Counted from the first letter of the stretch, positions 44,437 to 52,704 are shown. The stretch is DNA of 64,000 nucleotides from Lichenibacterium ramalinae (GCF_004137085.1 NZ_QYBC01000009.1:62001-126000); one strand, 5' to 3'. The notes: generated from the letters alone by a model not told the origin. Numbers and translations: made by a program.

Positions 44437-45480
44437 ATGACGAGGGCCGTGGCAGCCGCACCCGCCGATGCGGGCCCGCGGGTCAGGGCCGCCGCCACTG
44501 CCGGGCTCTGCGCCGCGATCCGCCGGGCGGGTGCCGAGCCGGGGCCGCTGCTCGACCCGCTCAGCGTGTCGGAAAGCGCCATCGATGCCGAGCCGCTGTC
44601 CTGGCTCGACCTCGCCGGCTACTGCCAGCTGCTGGAGCAGGCGGCGAACCGCTGCGGCAACGCCACGCTGGGCTGGGACCTCGGCCTCGCGCAGGGGGGC
44701 GGCCTGCTCGGCGAGGTGGCGGAGGTCGTCGACACGGCCCCGACCCTGGCGGCGGGCCTCGCCATGGCGGCGCACTGCTTCGCCGCCCTGCAGGAGCAGA
44801 CGCTGGTGGCGTTGGAGCATCGGAACGGCGGGGCCGTCCTGTCCTACCAGATCCGGGACGGGCGCATCCTCCGCCGGCGCCAGGACGCCGAGCTGAGCCT
44901 CGGCGCGTTGATCGGGCTGGTGCGCCGCACGCTCGGCCCGCACTGGCGACCCGAGGAGATCCACCTCGAACACGACGCGCAGGGCGGGCGGGTGTGGCCG
45001 GCCAGCCTGCACGCCACGCCCGTCTATGGGGCCCAGCGCGTCAACGCCATCGTGCTGTCGGGGCAGGCCCTCGCCACCGTCATGCCGGGGGCGGATCCTT
45101 GCCGCCAGGCCATGGCGCTGCGGCGCATCGCGGGGCGGCTGCGGGAGCAGCGGCAGGAGGACTTCATCGGCCTGGTCCTCCAGCAGATCAGGGACGCCCT
45201 GGTCGACGGCAAGCCCGGCATCGCGCCCGTCGCCCGCCGTCTGGGCCTGTCGGGCCCGGCGCTCTACCGCAAACTGTCCGCCTGCGGGGTCGACTATTCC
45301 GATCTGCAGCGCGACCTGCGGCGGGAACTCGCCCTCGGCCGCCTCGCCGAACCGAGCGTTCCCCTGACCGACATCGCGCTCCGCCTCGGATACTCCGAGC
45401 TCAGCGCCTTCAGCCGGGCCTTCCGGTGCTGGACGGGCCTGTCGCCCCAGGCCTACCGTCATCGGGGCTTCGCGTCGTGA
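44437..45480 (+). CDS. AraC-family regulator of the amine oxidase locus (OruR/ArgR-like)
   Basis: A ~347-residue regulator. The N-terminal Arabinose_bd-type domain includes LSWLDLAGYCQLLEQAANRCGNATLGWDLGLAQGGGLLGEVAEVV, and HLEHDAQGG follows. The C-terminal HTH is IAPVARRLGLSGPALYRKLSACGVDYSDLQRDLRRELAL, with the second helix LTDIALRLGYSELSAFSRAFRCWTG. The organisation fits the OruR/MmsR group. ATG 44437 gives the standard length; longer readings from 44263 or 44299 add an Arg/Ala repeat region. It is divergent from the amine oxidase-permease pair. Confidence 0.87.
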   Translation: MTRAVAAAPADAGPRVRAAATAGLCAAIRRAGAEPGPLLDPLSVSESAIDAEPLSWLDLAGYCQLLEQAANRCGNATLGWDLGLAQGGGLLGEVAEVVDTAPTLAAGLAMAAHCFAALQEQTLVALEHRNGGAVLSYQIRDGRILRRRQDAELSLGALIGLVRRTLGPHWRPEEIHLEHDAQGGRVWPASLHATPVYGAQRVNAIVLSGQALATVMPGADPCRQAMALRRIAGRLREQRQEDFIGLVLQQIRDALVDGKPGIAPVARRLGLSGPALYRKLSACGVDYSDLQRDLRRELALGRLAEPSVPLTDIALRLGYSELSAFSRAFRCWTGLSPQAYRHRGFAS

Positions 45481-45667
45481 TGGCATCGCGGCGGCGGCCC
45501 GACACCGAGAAGCCGGCCGCGCCGCCCGTCCCACCCCGGAGCCTGCCCTGACCCGCCCCATCCTGCGCGACACCGTCCCGCACCTGCCGCTGCCCGACGC
45601 CGCGCTCGTCGCCGAGGCCCTGGAGGGCGAGGGCACGCGGGACCGCCACGATGCGCTGGCGGCGCGC

Positions 45668-46567
45668 ATGCCGGCGCTGCGGCTCGTCGAGGCCCGCCAG
45701 CCGCCCGGTCCCGACGGGCCGCCGCCGGCCGCGCTGCGGGTCGCGGCCTGGAACCTCGAGCGCTGCACGGCCGTCGAGGCCTCGGCGGCGCTGCTGCGGC
45801 GCGTGGGGGCCGAGGTGGCGCTGTTGAGCGAGATGGATCTCGGCATGGCGCGCTCGGACAATCGCCACACCACACGGGACCTCGCGGCGGCGCTCGGGGC
45901 CGGCCATGCCTTCGGGGTGGAGTTCGTCGAACTCGGCCACGGCCTGGGCCGGGAACTGGAACGCTTCGCCGGGCAGGCCAACCGCGGTCCCCTGCACGGC
46001 AACGCGCTGGTGTCGCGCCGGCCGTTCCGCGACGCCGTCGTGGTGCCGCTCGACGACGGCGGCGCCTGGTTCGACCTCGATTGGCACCACCGGCGCATCG
46101 GGGGCCGCATGGCCATCGGCGCCACGGTCGACCTCGCGTCGGGCCCGGTGCTGGTCGTGAGCCTCCACCTCGAGAACCGCTCGACGCCGGACGAGCGCCG
46201 CCGCGCGGTGGAGCGGCTGCTCGCCGCCCTGCCGCCGGGCGCCCCGGCCGTGCTGGCGGGCGACCTCAACGTCGCGGCGCTGCCGAAGGGCGCGGAGCGC
46301 GCGGCCTCCGACTGGTTCGCCCGGCCCGACGCGCATGAACCGCTCTTCGCCGCGATGCGCGACGCCGGCTTCGACTGGCTGCGCTGCAACACGCCCGACC
46401 AGACGCGCCGCGCCATTCCGGACGGGCGGCCGGCACCCTGGGTCCAGCGCATCGACTGGTTCTTCACGCGCGGCGTCGCGGCCTCGAACCCCAGGACCTG
46501 GGCGGCGGTCGGCGAGGACGGGGCGGCCCTGTCCGATCACGAACTCATCACGGTGGACATCGGCTGA
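45668..46567 (+). CDS. Endonuclease/exonuclease/phosphatase-family hydrolase
   Basis: A ~299-residue EEP-superfamily Mg-dependent hydrolase. Motifs are VAAWNLERC (Asn), LLSEMDLGMARS (Glu), VSLHLENRS (His), VLAGDLNVAAL (Asp-x-Asn) and DHELITVDIG (Asp-His). No ATG or GTG exists upstream in frame, yet about 40 family-like residues (LTRPILRDTVPHLPLPD...) precede the ATG at 45668. A CTG at 45548 with GGAG 7 nt upstream would include them, so a non-standard start or a missing start codon is possible. The substrate could be nucleic acid or a phospholipid. It follows the AraC gene by 187 bp. Confidence 0.75.
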   Translation: MPALRLVEARQPPGPDGPPPAALRVAAWNLERCTAVEASAALLRRVGAEVALLSEMDLGMARSDNRHTTRDLAAALGAGHAFGVEFVELGHGLGRELERFAGQANRGPLHGNALVSRRPFRDAVVVPLDDGGAWFDLDWHHRRIGGRMAIGATVDLASGPVLVVSLHLENRSTPDERRRAVERLLAALPPGAPAVLAGDLNVAALPKGAERAASDWFARPDAHEPLFAAMRDAGFDWLRCNTPDQTRRAIPDGRPAPWVQRIDWFFTRGVAASNPRTWAAVGEDGAALSDHELITVDIG

Positions 46568-46918
46568 GACGCCGTGAGCGCATGCTCGTCGGGCCGGAAC
46601 GACGATGGAGGCGTCGAAGTCGTGGGCGGGCATCCGGGCACGAGTTCGAGACGTCCCCAGGCACCGAGCGCGGTTGTCGCGTCGGCGCCGGCCGGCCGGG
46701 GGCCGCGAAAACGCCCCCGATCGAAACGGCGCGGAAACGGCACAGTCAAAGCTTCCGCGCCGGCCTCCCCTAGACCGGTGCCGTCGACGCAGTCTCGGGA
46801 TCGCGCCGGCGCCGCGGCTCCGTCGCCCGCCCCCACGACCGGCGGGGCCGCGGCTCCCGCGCTGGAGCCTGTCGGCGTCCGGCCGGGGACCCGCGACCGG
46901 TGCCGCCCGGGGGGCTGG

Positions 46919-47020
46919 AGCAGTATCGGCTTTCTCCGAGTCGCCTTGGCGACTCCAGGCCGATGGAACTGCTCTCGATTCGGAACCGGAGCGAATTCGC
47001 CGAAGGCGAAAGCGCTCGAG
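46919..47020 (+). repeat. Dispersed palindromic intergenic repeat, copy 3 (most regular)
   Basis: The best-preserved copy. It opens AGCAGTATCGGC, has a perfect inner hairpin GAGTCGCC-TT-GGCGACTC, a return arm GGCCGATGGAACTGCTC that pairs imperfectly with the start, and a second hairpin TTCGCC-GAA-GGCGAA before AGCGCTC. It ends 26 bp before a small membrane-peptide gene with a strong ribosome-binding site and may form its leader. The rest of 46568-46918 shows no convincing gene. Confidence 0.8.
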
Positions 47021-47046
47021 GTCGCACGACGATTCTGGAGGAAGCG

Positions 47047-47127
47047 ATGTCGGCAATGCTGGGCCTGGGACTGTCCGTGATCCTCACCGTCGCGCTTCTG
47101 GGCTGGCTCATGGCCCAGGATCATTGA
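47047..47127 (+). CDS. 26-residue single-span membrane peptide
   Basis: ATG 47047 is preceded by GGAGGA with ideal spacing. The product starts MSAMLGLGLSV and ends GWLMAQDH; residues 4-22 form one hydrophobic helix. The size, strong Shine-Dalgarno and clean TGA argue for a real small protein, of the kind that modulates membrane complexes. No family was recognised. It follows the dispersed palindromic repeat and converges with the CCA-adding enzyme gene 31 bp away. Confidence 0.6.
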   Translation: MSAMLGLGLSVILTVALLGWLMAQDH

Positions 47128-47158
47128 GCGAGGCGGCCGGGCGCCGGCGCTCCCAGCG

Positions 47159-48427
47159 TCACGGCCCGGGCAGGCTGGCGTCGAGCAGCGCCAGCCGCCG
47201 CGCGGGGTCGGGCGGGAAGCCGGCCGCCGCATAGGCGGCCCTGAACCGCGCCAGCGTTTCGCCGACCGCCGGCCCCTTGAGGCCGCGGGCGAGCAGGTCC
47301 CGCCCCGTGAAGGGCATCTCCGGCACGGGCGTCTCGGCGGCGGCGCGCAGCGCCGCATCCCACCCGGCCTCGTCTCCCCCAGCCTCGTCTCCCCCAGCGT
47401 CTTGCACCCCGGCGCGGCTCCGCGCCAGCACCAGCGCGTCGCGCGTCGCCGGTGCGCCATGCGCGAACAGCAGGGCCGCGACCGCGGCCGCGTCGGGCGC
47501 CGCCGCCGCCGGGTCCAGGACCGCGAGCGCCGCCAGCATCCTGTCGCGTTCGGCGTTGGACAGGCGCAGCGCGTCGCGCAGCCGCTCGACGTCGGCCGCG
47601 TCCCGCACCGCCAGTCCCATCAGCCCCAGCACCGGGTCGGCCACGCCGGCGGCGGCCAGCCGGGCGAAGCGGCCCGGGTCGGCCGGGCCGGCGAGGACGC
47701 GGTCGAGGATGCCGGTCCCGGCGAGGGTGTCGAGCACCCCGGCGGCCCCCGGCGCGCCCAGGAGCTTCATCGTTTCGGCCCGCACCCGCTCGCGCGACAG
47801 GCGCTCCAGCCCCGCCGCGCCCGCCACCGCCGCCGCGAGCCCGTCGGGGTCGAGCGGCCCGAGGCCGTAGGTGGCGTGGAAGCGGAAGAAGCGCAGGATC
47901 CTGAGGTAGTCCTCGCGGATGCGCGTCGCGGCATCGCCGATGAAGCGCAGGCGCCCGGCCGCGAGGTCGTCCGTGCCGCCGGTCGTGTCGTGCAGGCGGC
48001 CGTCGCGCCCCACCGACAGGGCGTTGACGGTGAAGTCGCGGCGCTCGGCATCGCGCGCGAAGTCCCGGCCGAACTTCACCACGGCGTGGCGCCCGTCCGT
48101 CTCGACGTCCTCGCGCAACGTCGTCACCTCCACGGGCAGGCCGCCGCTCACCAGCGTCACGGTGCCGTGGTCGATGCCGGTGGGGATGGCCCTGACCTTG
48201 GCGGATTTCGCCCGGGCCAGCACCACCTCCGGCGTCGCGGTCGTGGCGAGGTCGATGTCGCCGGGCGGCAGGCCGAGCAGGGCGTTGCGCACGGCGCCGC
48301 CGACGATGCGGGTTTCCTCGCCGTCGCCGTCGAGGAGCCGCAGCACCCGGGCGAGGCGGGGCTCGTCGAGCAGGGGGACGGCGTCGAGCCGGCCGTCGCC
48401 GGCGATACGGAGGCGGCGCGGGCTCAC
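47159..48427 (-). CDS. cca: CCA-adding enzyme (tRNA nucleotidyltransferase)
   Basis: A 422-residue class II nucleotidyltransferase that builds or repairs the CCA end of tRNAs. IVGGAVRNALLGLPPGDIDLATTATPE carries the GG-VRD and D-x-D metal motifs. ERRDFTVNALS and GRLRFIGDAATRIREDYLRILRFFRF are the following conserved blocks. The start is a GTG at 48427 that overlaps the stop of the upstream HTH gene (GTGA). A doubled 15-bp repeat (DEAGG-DEAGW) lies near residue 350. In many relatives this gene adjoins DUF6111/CoA-pyrophosphatase/DUF1285 genes (recollection), which here are ~4.3 kb away. Confidence 0.94.
   Translation of the reverse strand: MSPRRLRIAGDGRLDAVPLLDEPRLARVLRLLDGDGEETRIVGGAVRNALLGLPPGDIDLATTATPEVVLARAKSAKVRAIPTGIDHGTVTLVSGGLPVEVTTLREDVETDGRHAVVKFGRDFARDAERRDFTVNALSVGRDGRLHDTTGGTDDLAAGRLRFIGDAATRIREDYLRILRFFRFHATYGLGPLDPDGLAAAVAGAAGLERLSRERVRAETMKLLGAPGAAGVLDTLAGTGILDRVLAGPADPGRFARLAAAGVADPVLGLMGLAVRDAADVERLRDALRLSNAERDRMLAALAVLDPAAAAPDAAAVAALLFAHGAPATRDALVLARSRAGVQDAGGDEAGGDEAGWDAALRAAAETPVPEMPFTGRDLLARGLKGPAVGETLARFRAAYAAAGFPPDPARRLALLDASLPGP
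47368..47397 (+). repeat. In-frame 15-bp duplication in cca
   Basis: Two perfect copies of CCTCGTCTCCCCCAG (coding strand minus) encode duplicated GGDEA-type units in a surface loop of the CCA-adding enzyme. Confidence 0.85.
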
Positions 48428-49212
48428 GCGGCGGGCGCCGCGGTCGGGGGAAGCAGCATGACGAGCTTGTGATCCGGGTGGGCGGCGGGGACGAGCGTGA
48501 CCTGGTCATAGGCCAGCAGGCCGTCGTCGGGATGACGGAAGCGGCGCCCCCCGCCGTCGCGCGTCGCGACCGCGTGGGCGTCCCACAGCCGGGCGAAGTC
48601 GGGGCTGTCGGCGCGCAGGCCCGCCACGAGCGTCGCCAGGCCGGCATCCGCGGGCGCGCGGGCGGTGTCGGCCCGGAACTCCGCGATGACGCGGCGGGCG
48701 CGCTCCTCCCAGTCGACGATGAAGTCGCGCGCCGCGGGGTCGCGGAACACGAAGGCGAGCAGGCAAGGGTCGCCGCCTTCGAGCCAGGGGCCGAACAGCC
48801 GCGCCGCGGCCGCGTTCCAGGCCCGGGCGCGCCACAGCCCGTCGAGCAGGTAGGCGGGCGCCGTCACGGCCTCGACGGCGGCGGCGAGGTCCGGCGGCAG
48901 CGTCGCGCCGTCGCCCGCCTCGGGCCCCGGGGCGGGGTCGCGCTGCAGCGCGAGCGCGAAAAGGTAGGCGCGCTCCGCCACGGTGAGCCGCAGCGCTTCG
49001 GCGAGGCGGCCGAGGGTCCCGGGCGAGAGCGCGATGTCGCGGCCCTGCTCGACCCAGCTGTACCAGGCCGTGGAGATGCCGCAGCGCTGCGCCACCTCCT
49101 CGCGGCGCAGGCCGGGCGTGCGGCGGCGGCCCTCCGCGGGCGGGGTCAGGGCTTCGCGGCGGGAGCGCACGAAGGCCCCGAGCAGGCGCCGTCTCTCGGC
49201 CGGGAGCAGCAT
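48424..49212 (-). CDS. HTH (XRE/MmyB-like) regulator
   Basis: A 262-residue regulator. The N-terminal XRE HTH is FVRSRREALTPPAEGRRRTPGLRREEVAQRCGISTAWYSWVEQGRDIALSP. The C-terminal part (APAYLLDGLWRARAWNAAAARLFG, then FRDPAARDFIVDWEERARRVIAEFRAD) matches the MmyB ligand-binding domain. Such proteins often control a neighbouring oxidoreductase or methyltransferase, and here a methyltransferase gene is divergent. The stop overlaps the cca start by 4 bp, so cca is translated from the same message. Confidence 0.9.
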   Translation of the reverse strand: MLLPAERRRLLGAFVRSRREALTPPAEGRRRTPGLRREEVAQRCGISTAWYSWVEQGRDIALSPGTLGRLAEALRLTVAERAYLFALALQRDPAPGPEAGDGATLPPDLAAAVEAVTAPAYLLDGLWRARAWNAAAARLFGPWLEGGDPCLLAFVFRDPAARDFIVDWEERARRVIAEFRADTARAPADAGLATLVAGLRADSPDFARLWDAHAVATRDGGGRRFRHPDDGLLAYDQVTLVPAAHPDHKLVMLLPPTAAPAA

Positions 49213-49303
49213 GGGTGTGAGCGTCGATACCAGGATAAGGTGTGGCCTTATACCGGCCGGCGGCGCCGGGCAGAAGGGGCGGGCTTCAGGAGGAGGATCC
49301 ATC

Positions 49304-50074
49304 GTGGACAGCACGCAGAACGCATTCACGGCCGGCCATTACGCGGCCCGCGCCCAGGCCTACGTCGACAGCCGCGATCACAGCCAGGGCGCCGACCTCG
49401 ACGAGATGGAGGCGGTGCTCCGCGGCGCCGGGGCGGCGGGCTGGCGCGTGCTCGACCTCGGCTGCGGCGGCGGCCACGTCTCCTACCGGGCGGCCCCCCA
49501 TGTCGACGCCGTGGTGGCCTGCGACGTCACCGCCACCATGCTGGAAGCCGTGGCCCGCACGGCGGCGGCGCGCGGCCTCGCCAACGTCACCACGCAGCAG
49601 GCCGCGGCCGAGCGCCTGCCCTTCGCGGCGGGCAGCTTCGACGCCGTCCTCTGCCGCTTCACCGCGCATCACTGGGGCGCGGTGGAGGCGGGGCTGCGCG
49701 AAGCGCGCCGCGTCGTGCGGCCGGGCGGCCTCGCCGTCTTCATGGATGTCGTGGCGCCGCCGGACCGGGCCGCCGACAGCCACCTCCAGGCTATGGAGCT
49801 GCTGCGCGACGCCTCGCACGTGCGCGACTACAGCGTGGCGGAATGGCTCGCCATGCTGTCGGGCGCGGGATTCGCCGTCGAGACCGCGACGCCGCGCAAG
49901 CTCCGCATGGTGTTCCCCACCTGGACGGCCCGCACGGGCGTGCCGCCCGAGACCGCCGCCGCCATCCGGGCGCTGCAGGAGGGGGCCTCGGGGGCGGTGC
50001 GGGCGCATTTCGCCATCGGGCCCGACGGCAGCTTCGACCTCGACACCGCCACGCTGGTGGCCAGGGCGGCCTGA
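49304..50074 (+). CDS. SAM-dependent class I methyltransferase
   Basis: A 256-residue methyltransferase of the UbiE/Methyltransf_11 type. The SAM motif is VLDLGCGGGHVSYRAA, motif II is VACDVTATMLEAVA, and post-motif RFTAHHWGAVEAGLREARRVVRPGGLAVFMDV is conserved. GTG 49304 follows AGGAGGAGG, an excellent ribosome-binding site; this also rejects a longer reading that overlaps the divergent HTH gene. The acceptor substrate is unknown. Confidence 0.9.
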   Translation: MDSTQNAFTAGHYAARAQAYVDSRDHSQGADLDEMEAVLRGAGAAGWRVLDLGCGGGHVSYRAAPHVDAVVACDVTATMLEAVARTAAARGLANVTTQQAAAERLPFAAGSFDAVLCRFTAHHWGAVEAGLREARRVVRPGGLAVFMDVVAPPDRAADSHLQAMELLRDASHVRDYSVAEWLAMLSGAGFAVETATPRKLRMVFPTWTARTGVPPETAAAIRALQEGASGAVRAHFAIGPDGSFDLDTATLVARAA

Positions 50075-50118
50075 GGCGGACGGCCCGCTTCCAATTTCAG
50101 GTCGACGGTGCCGCTTCG

Positions 50119-50270
50119 CCCTTCTCCCCTGCGGGGAGAAGGTGGCGCGAAGCGCCGGATGAGGGGTGCTGAACGCCACGAAGCGTCGATGCACCGACGA
50201 TGGGCGGGGCTCCCCACCCTCATCCGACGCCGCTGCGCGGCGCCACCTTCTCCCGCCAGCGGGAGAAGGG
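50119..50270. repeat. Large bipartite inverted-repeat element
   Basis: Two related arms face each other: 50119-50168 (CCTTCTCCCCTGCGGGGAGAAGG, then GTGGCGCGAAGCGCCGGATGAGGGGTG) and 50215-50270 (the mirror, CACCCTCATCCGACGCC...CACCTTCTCCCGCCAGCGGGAGAAGG). Each arm also has its own hairpin. The pair sits between convergent genes. This text type is a well-known kind of intergenic palindromic unit in Rhizobiales; the exact family name was not assigned. Confidence 0.75.
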
Positions 50271-50326
50271 CGCTCCCGACGGTTCCACGCTCACCCGAGT
50301 GAGGCGGCCCGAGTTCGGAGCCCCAG

Positions 50327-51505
50327 TCAGGCGGCCTTGTCGCCTTCGGCGGCCGGCGGGGCGGGCGGCAGGCCGATGCTGGGCCCGTGGCCGCGGAAGT
50401 TGCGCAGCCACCAGGCCCAATCCTGCGGCACGAGGTGGAAGGGGTCGTCGTGCTGCAGCTCGCGCGCCGCCCACACGGGCCAGTGCGGGTTGGCGAGGGC
50501 GGGGCGTCCGAGGAACACGAGGTCGATCAGCTCCTCGCGGATCGCGCGGTCGGCATTGGCGGGCACGCCGAGGTTCCAGCTCGTCGCCACCGGGATGCCG
50601 ACCTCCTCGCGCACCCGGTTGGCGCGCTTCAGCATGAAGCCGACCTCGTTCATCGGCGGGTTGGTCATCTCGTCGGTGTTGAAGCCGAGCGACAGGTCGG
50701 CGAGGTCGAGCCCGTGCTCCTTCATCATGCGGATGGCGACGATCGCATCCTCGAACTGCACGCCCTCGGGGTGGAGGTCGTCCGAGCCGAGCCGCATCGT
50801 CAGCGGCAATTCCTCGGGCCACACGGCCCGCACCGCGTCGAGGGCTTCGAGGTGGAAGCGCACGCGGTTCTCGACCGAGCCGCCGTACTGGTCGGTGCGC
50901 TGGTTGGCCAGCGGCGAGAAGAAGGACGCCCCCAGGTAGCCGTGGGCATAGTGCATCTCCAGCCACTTGTAGCCGGCCGCGAGGGCGCGCTTCGCCGCGT
51001 CGGCATAGGATTGGTGCAGGGCCCTGATGTCGGCGACGGACAGCTCGCGCACCGGGTAGATGTGGCCGCCGCCGCCGTAGGGGATGGCCGAGGGGCCGAC
51101 GCATTCCCAGCCGTGCTCGTGGTCGGGCGGCAGCTGCTTCCAGGTGCCCTGCGCGTTGGTGCCCTTGTGGGGCGGCAGTTCGCTGCCCTTGCGCCCGGTA
51201 TGGCCGAGCTGGATGGCGGGCACGCCGCCCATCCGCTCCACGATGGCGCAGACCCTGGCATGGCCCTCGATCTGGTCGTCGCTCCAGATGCCGGCGCAGG
51301 AGGTGGTGGTGCGGCCGTCGGGCGTGATGGCCATCTGTTCGCCGAAGACCAGGCCGAAGCCGCCGGCCGCGCGGGCGCCGAGGTAGCTCACGTGGTAGTC
51401 GTCGAGCTTGCCGTCAACCGAATTGTACATCGTCATCGGCGACATGGCGATGCGGTTGCGGAGCGTCACGCCCTTGAGCGTGTAGGGGCTGAAAAGGTCT
51501 GGCAT
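50327..51505 (-). CDS. NADH:flavin oxidoreductase, old yellow enzyme family
   Basis: A 392-residue FMN enzyme of the OYE family, YqjM-like architecture. It starts MPDLFSPYTLKGVTLRNRIAMSPMTMYNS; ligand motifs include QLGHTGRKG, HYAHGYLGASFFSPLANQRTDQYGGSVENR and VFLGRPALANPHW. The flavin-tuning residue that is Cys in YqjM (MSPMCMY) is Thr here, as in classical OYEs. The ATG at 51505 has GAGG 6 nt upstream. Likely substrates are activated enones or nitro compounds. Confidence 0.9.
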   Translation of the reverse strand: MPDLFSPYTLKGVTLRNRIAMSPMTMYNSVDGKLDDYHVSYLGARAAGGFGLVFGEQMAITPDGRTTTSCAGIWSDDQIEGHARVCAIVERMGGVPAIQLGHTGRKGSELPPHKGTNAQGTWKQLPPDHEHGWECVGPSAIPYGGGGHIYPVRELSVADIRALHQSYADAAKRALAAGYKWLEMHYAHGYLGASFFSPLANQRTDQYGGSVENRVRFHLEALDAVRAVWPEELPLTMRLGSDDLHPEGVQFEDAIVAIRMMKEHGLDLADLSLGFNTDEMTNPPMNEVGFMLKRANRVREEVGIPVATSWNLGVPANADRAIREELIDLVFLGRPALANPHWPVWAARELQHDDPFHLVPQDWAWWLRNFRGHGPSIGLPPAPPAAEGDKAA

Positions 51506-51623
51506 GGGACCTCGCATCGGGTGATGGGGCCGCGGCGCGGTGCCGGCGGGCCGGTAGCCCGTTCATATCCCGTGCCAGTCCGGTGCCGGCGGGCCTCGCC
51601 CGGCGACCCTGCGGCACCGCGCC

Positions 51624-52142
51624 TCACGTCGGCAGGGTCAGGGCGGCGACCTCCAGGCCCGGCAGCCCCGCGAGGAGCCGCGGCGGCAGGAGCAGCTTCA
51701 GGGTCCGGGTTCCCGCCCCCATGACGACCTCGTCCCGCGCCATCACGGCCGCGTCGACCAGGATGCGCCAGCCGACGGGCAGGCCGAAGGCCGTGATGCC
51801 GCCGAACTCCATCCCGGTGAGGGCGGTGGCGGCGTCGCGGTCGGCGAACGACACCTTGCGGGCGCCGAGCCGCGCCTTGAGGGCGCCGTTCACGTCGAGC
51901 CGCCGCGCCCCGAGGCTCACGACGCCGGCATGGCGGTCGACGCCGTCCTGGCGGTAGCGCAGCACGAGCGTGTTGGCGCAGTCGGCGAGGTCGACGCCGT
52001 AGCGGGCGCTGAAGGCTGCGGTGTCGGAGGCGTCGTCGTCCACGGCGAAGACCGTGACGCCGGCGGGCGGCAGCGCGGCGCGGACGCCCGCGGGCAGCCG
52101 GTCGGCCGGCACGACATATGGCGTGAGATCCGGGCGCGCCAC
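51624..52142 (-). CDS. YbaK/EbsC-family aminoacyl-tRNA deacylase-like protein
   Basis: A 172-residue protein with the YbaK fold, which in known members hydrolyses mischarged tRNAs. Supporting blocks are TPYVVPADRLPAGVRAAL, CANTLVLRYRQDG, VNGALKARLGARKVSFADRDAATALTGMEFGGITAFGLP (the conserved Lys and G-x-x-P loop) and VVMGAGTRTLKLLLPP. GTG 52142 is the first plausible start, and longer readings add an Arg/Pro-rich tail. Specificity is not determinable. Confidence 0.87.
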   Translation of the reverse strand: MARPDLTPYVVPADRLPAGVRAALPPAGVTVFAVDDDASDTAAFSARYGVDLADCANTLVLRYRQDGVDRHAGVVSLGARRLDVNGALKARLGARKVSFADRDAATALTGMEFGGITAFGLPVGWRILVDAAVMARDEVVMGAGTRTLKLLLPPRLLAGLPGLEVAALTLPT

Positions 52143-52240
52143 GGCTAGACTGCTCCCCGGGCGACTGTCGCCCGGCGTGCGAACCCGGGCGCCGCCGCGC
52201 CGTCCGGGCGGCAGGACCCCGAGCACCCGAGGCCGAACCC

Positions 52241-52675
52241 ATGCTGGATCCCGCCGATCGAGACCTCGTCGCAGCCGCCCGCGACGCCATCCGGACGCGA
52301 TACCGCTCCGGCTGGCACGTCGTCGGGGCGGCCCTGAGGACGCGGCGGGGACGGGTCTTCACCGGCGTCCACCTCGAAGCCAGCGTCGGCCGCATCGCGG
52401 TCTGCGCCGAGGCGATCGCACTCGGGCGCGCCGCGACCGAGGCGGGCGACACCGACATCGCCGCCATCGTGGCCGTGTACCACGCCGATCCGGGCACGCA
52501 CTCGGCCGCGCCCGCCATCGTGGCGCCCTGCGGCATGTGCCGCGAGATGATCGCCGACTACGCCCCAACGGCGCGCGTCATCCTGCCGGGCGCGGACGGG
52601 CAGGGCGTCGCCGCCGCCATCGGCGACCTCCTGCCGATGCGGTTCGCGCGGCCCGGCACGGCCCCGGCTGTTTGA
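52241..52675 (+). CDS. Cytidine deaminase-family protein
   Basis: A 144-residue zinc deaminase. The catalytic Cys-Ala-Glu is in IAVCAEAIALG and the second zinc motif is APCGMCREMI. The N-terminal LVAAARDAIRTRYRSGWHVVGAALRTRRG resembles Blasticidin-S deaminase and cytidine deaminase relatives. The size suits a tetrameric enzyme. It is divergent from the YbaK-like gene and converges with the DUF6111 gene. Confidence 0.88.
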   Translation: MLDPADRDLVAAARDAIRTRYRSGWHVVGAALRTRRGRVFTGVHLEASVGRIAVCAEAIALGRAATEAGDTDIAAIVAVYHADPGTHSAAPAIVAPCGMCREMIADYAPTARVILPGADGQGVAAAIGDLLPMRFARPGTAPAV

Positions 52676-52697
52676 CCGGGCGCGCGCCGTCGCCCGG
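52676..52697. terminator. Bidirectional hairpin between convergent genes
   Basis: A perfect 7-bp stem CCGGGCG / CGCCCGG with an 8-nt loop begins directly after the cytidine deaminase stop and ends 7 bp before the DUF6111 stop. Confidence 0.55.
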
Positions 52698-52704
52698 CGC
52701 CGCG

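Noticed and set aside
46630-46660. tRNA T-loop-like GAGTTCGAGAC
   Set aside because: The flanking bases do not form a T-stem and no acceptor or anticodon arm is present. No tRNA was found anywhere in the window.
50119-50270. Possible CRISPR array
   Set aside because: Only two mirrored arms, not regularly spaced direct repeats, and no cas genes.
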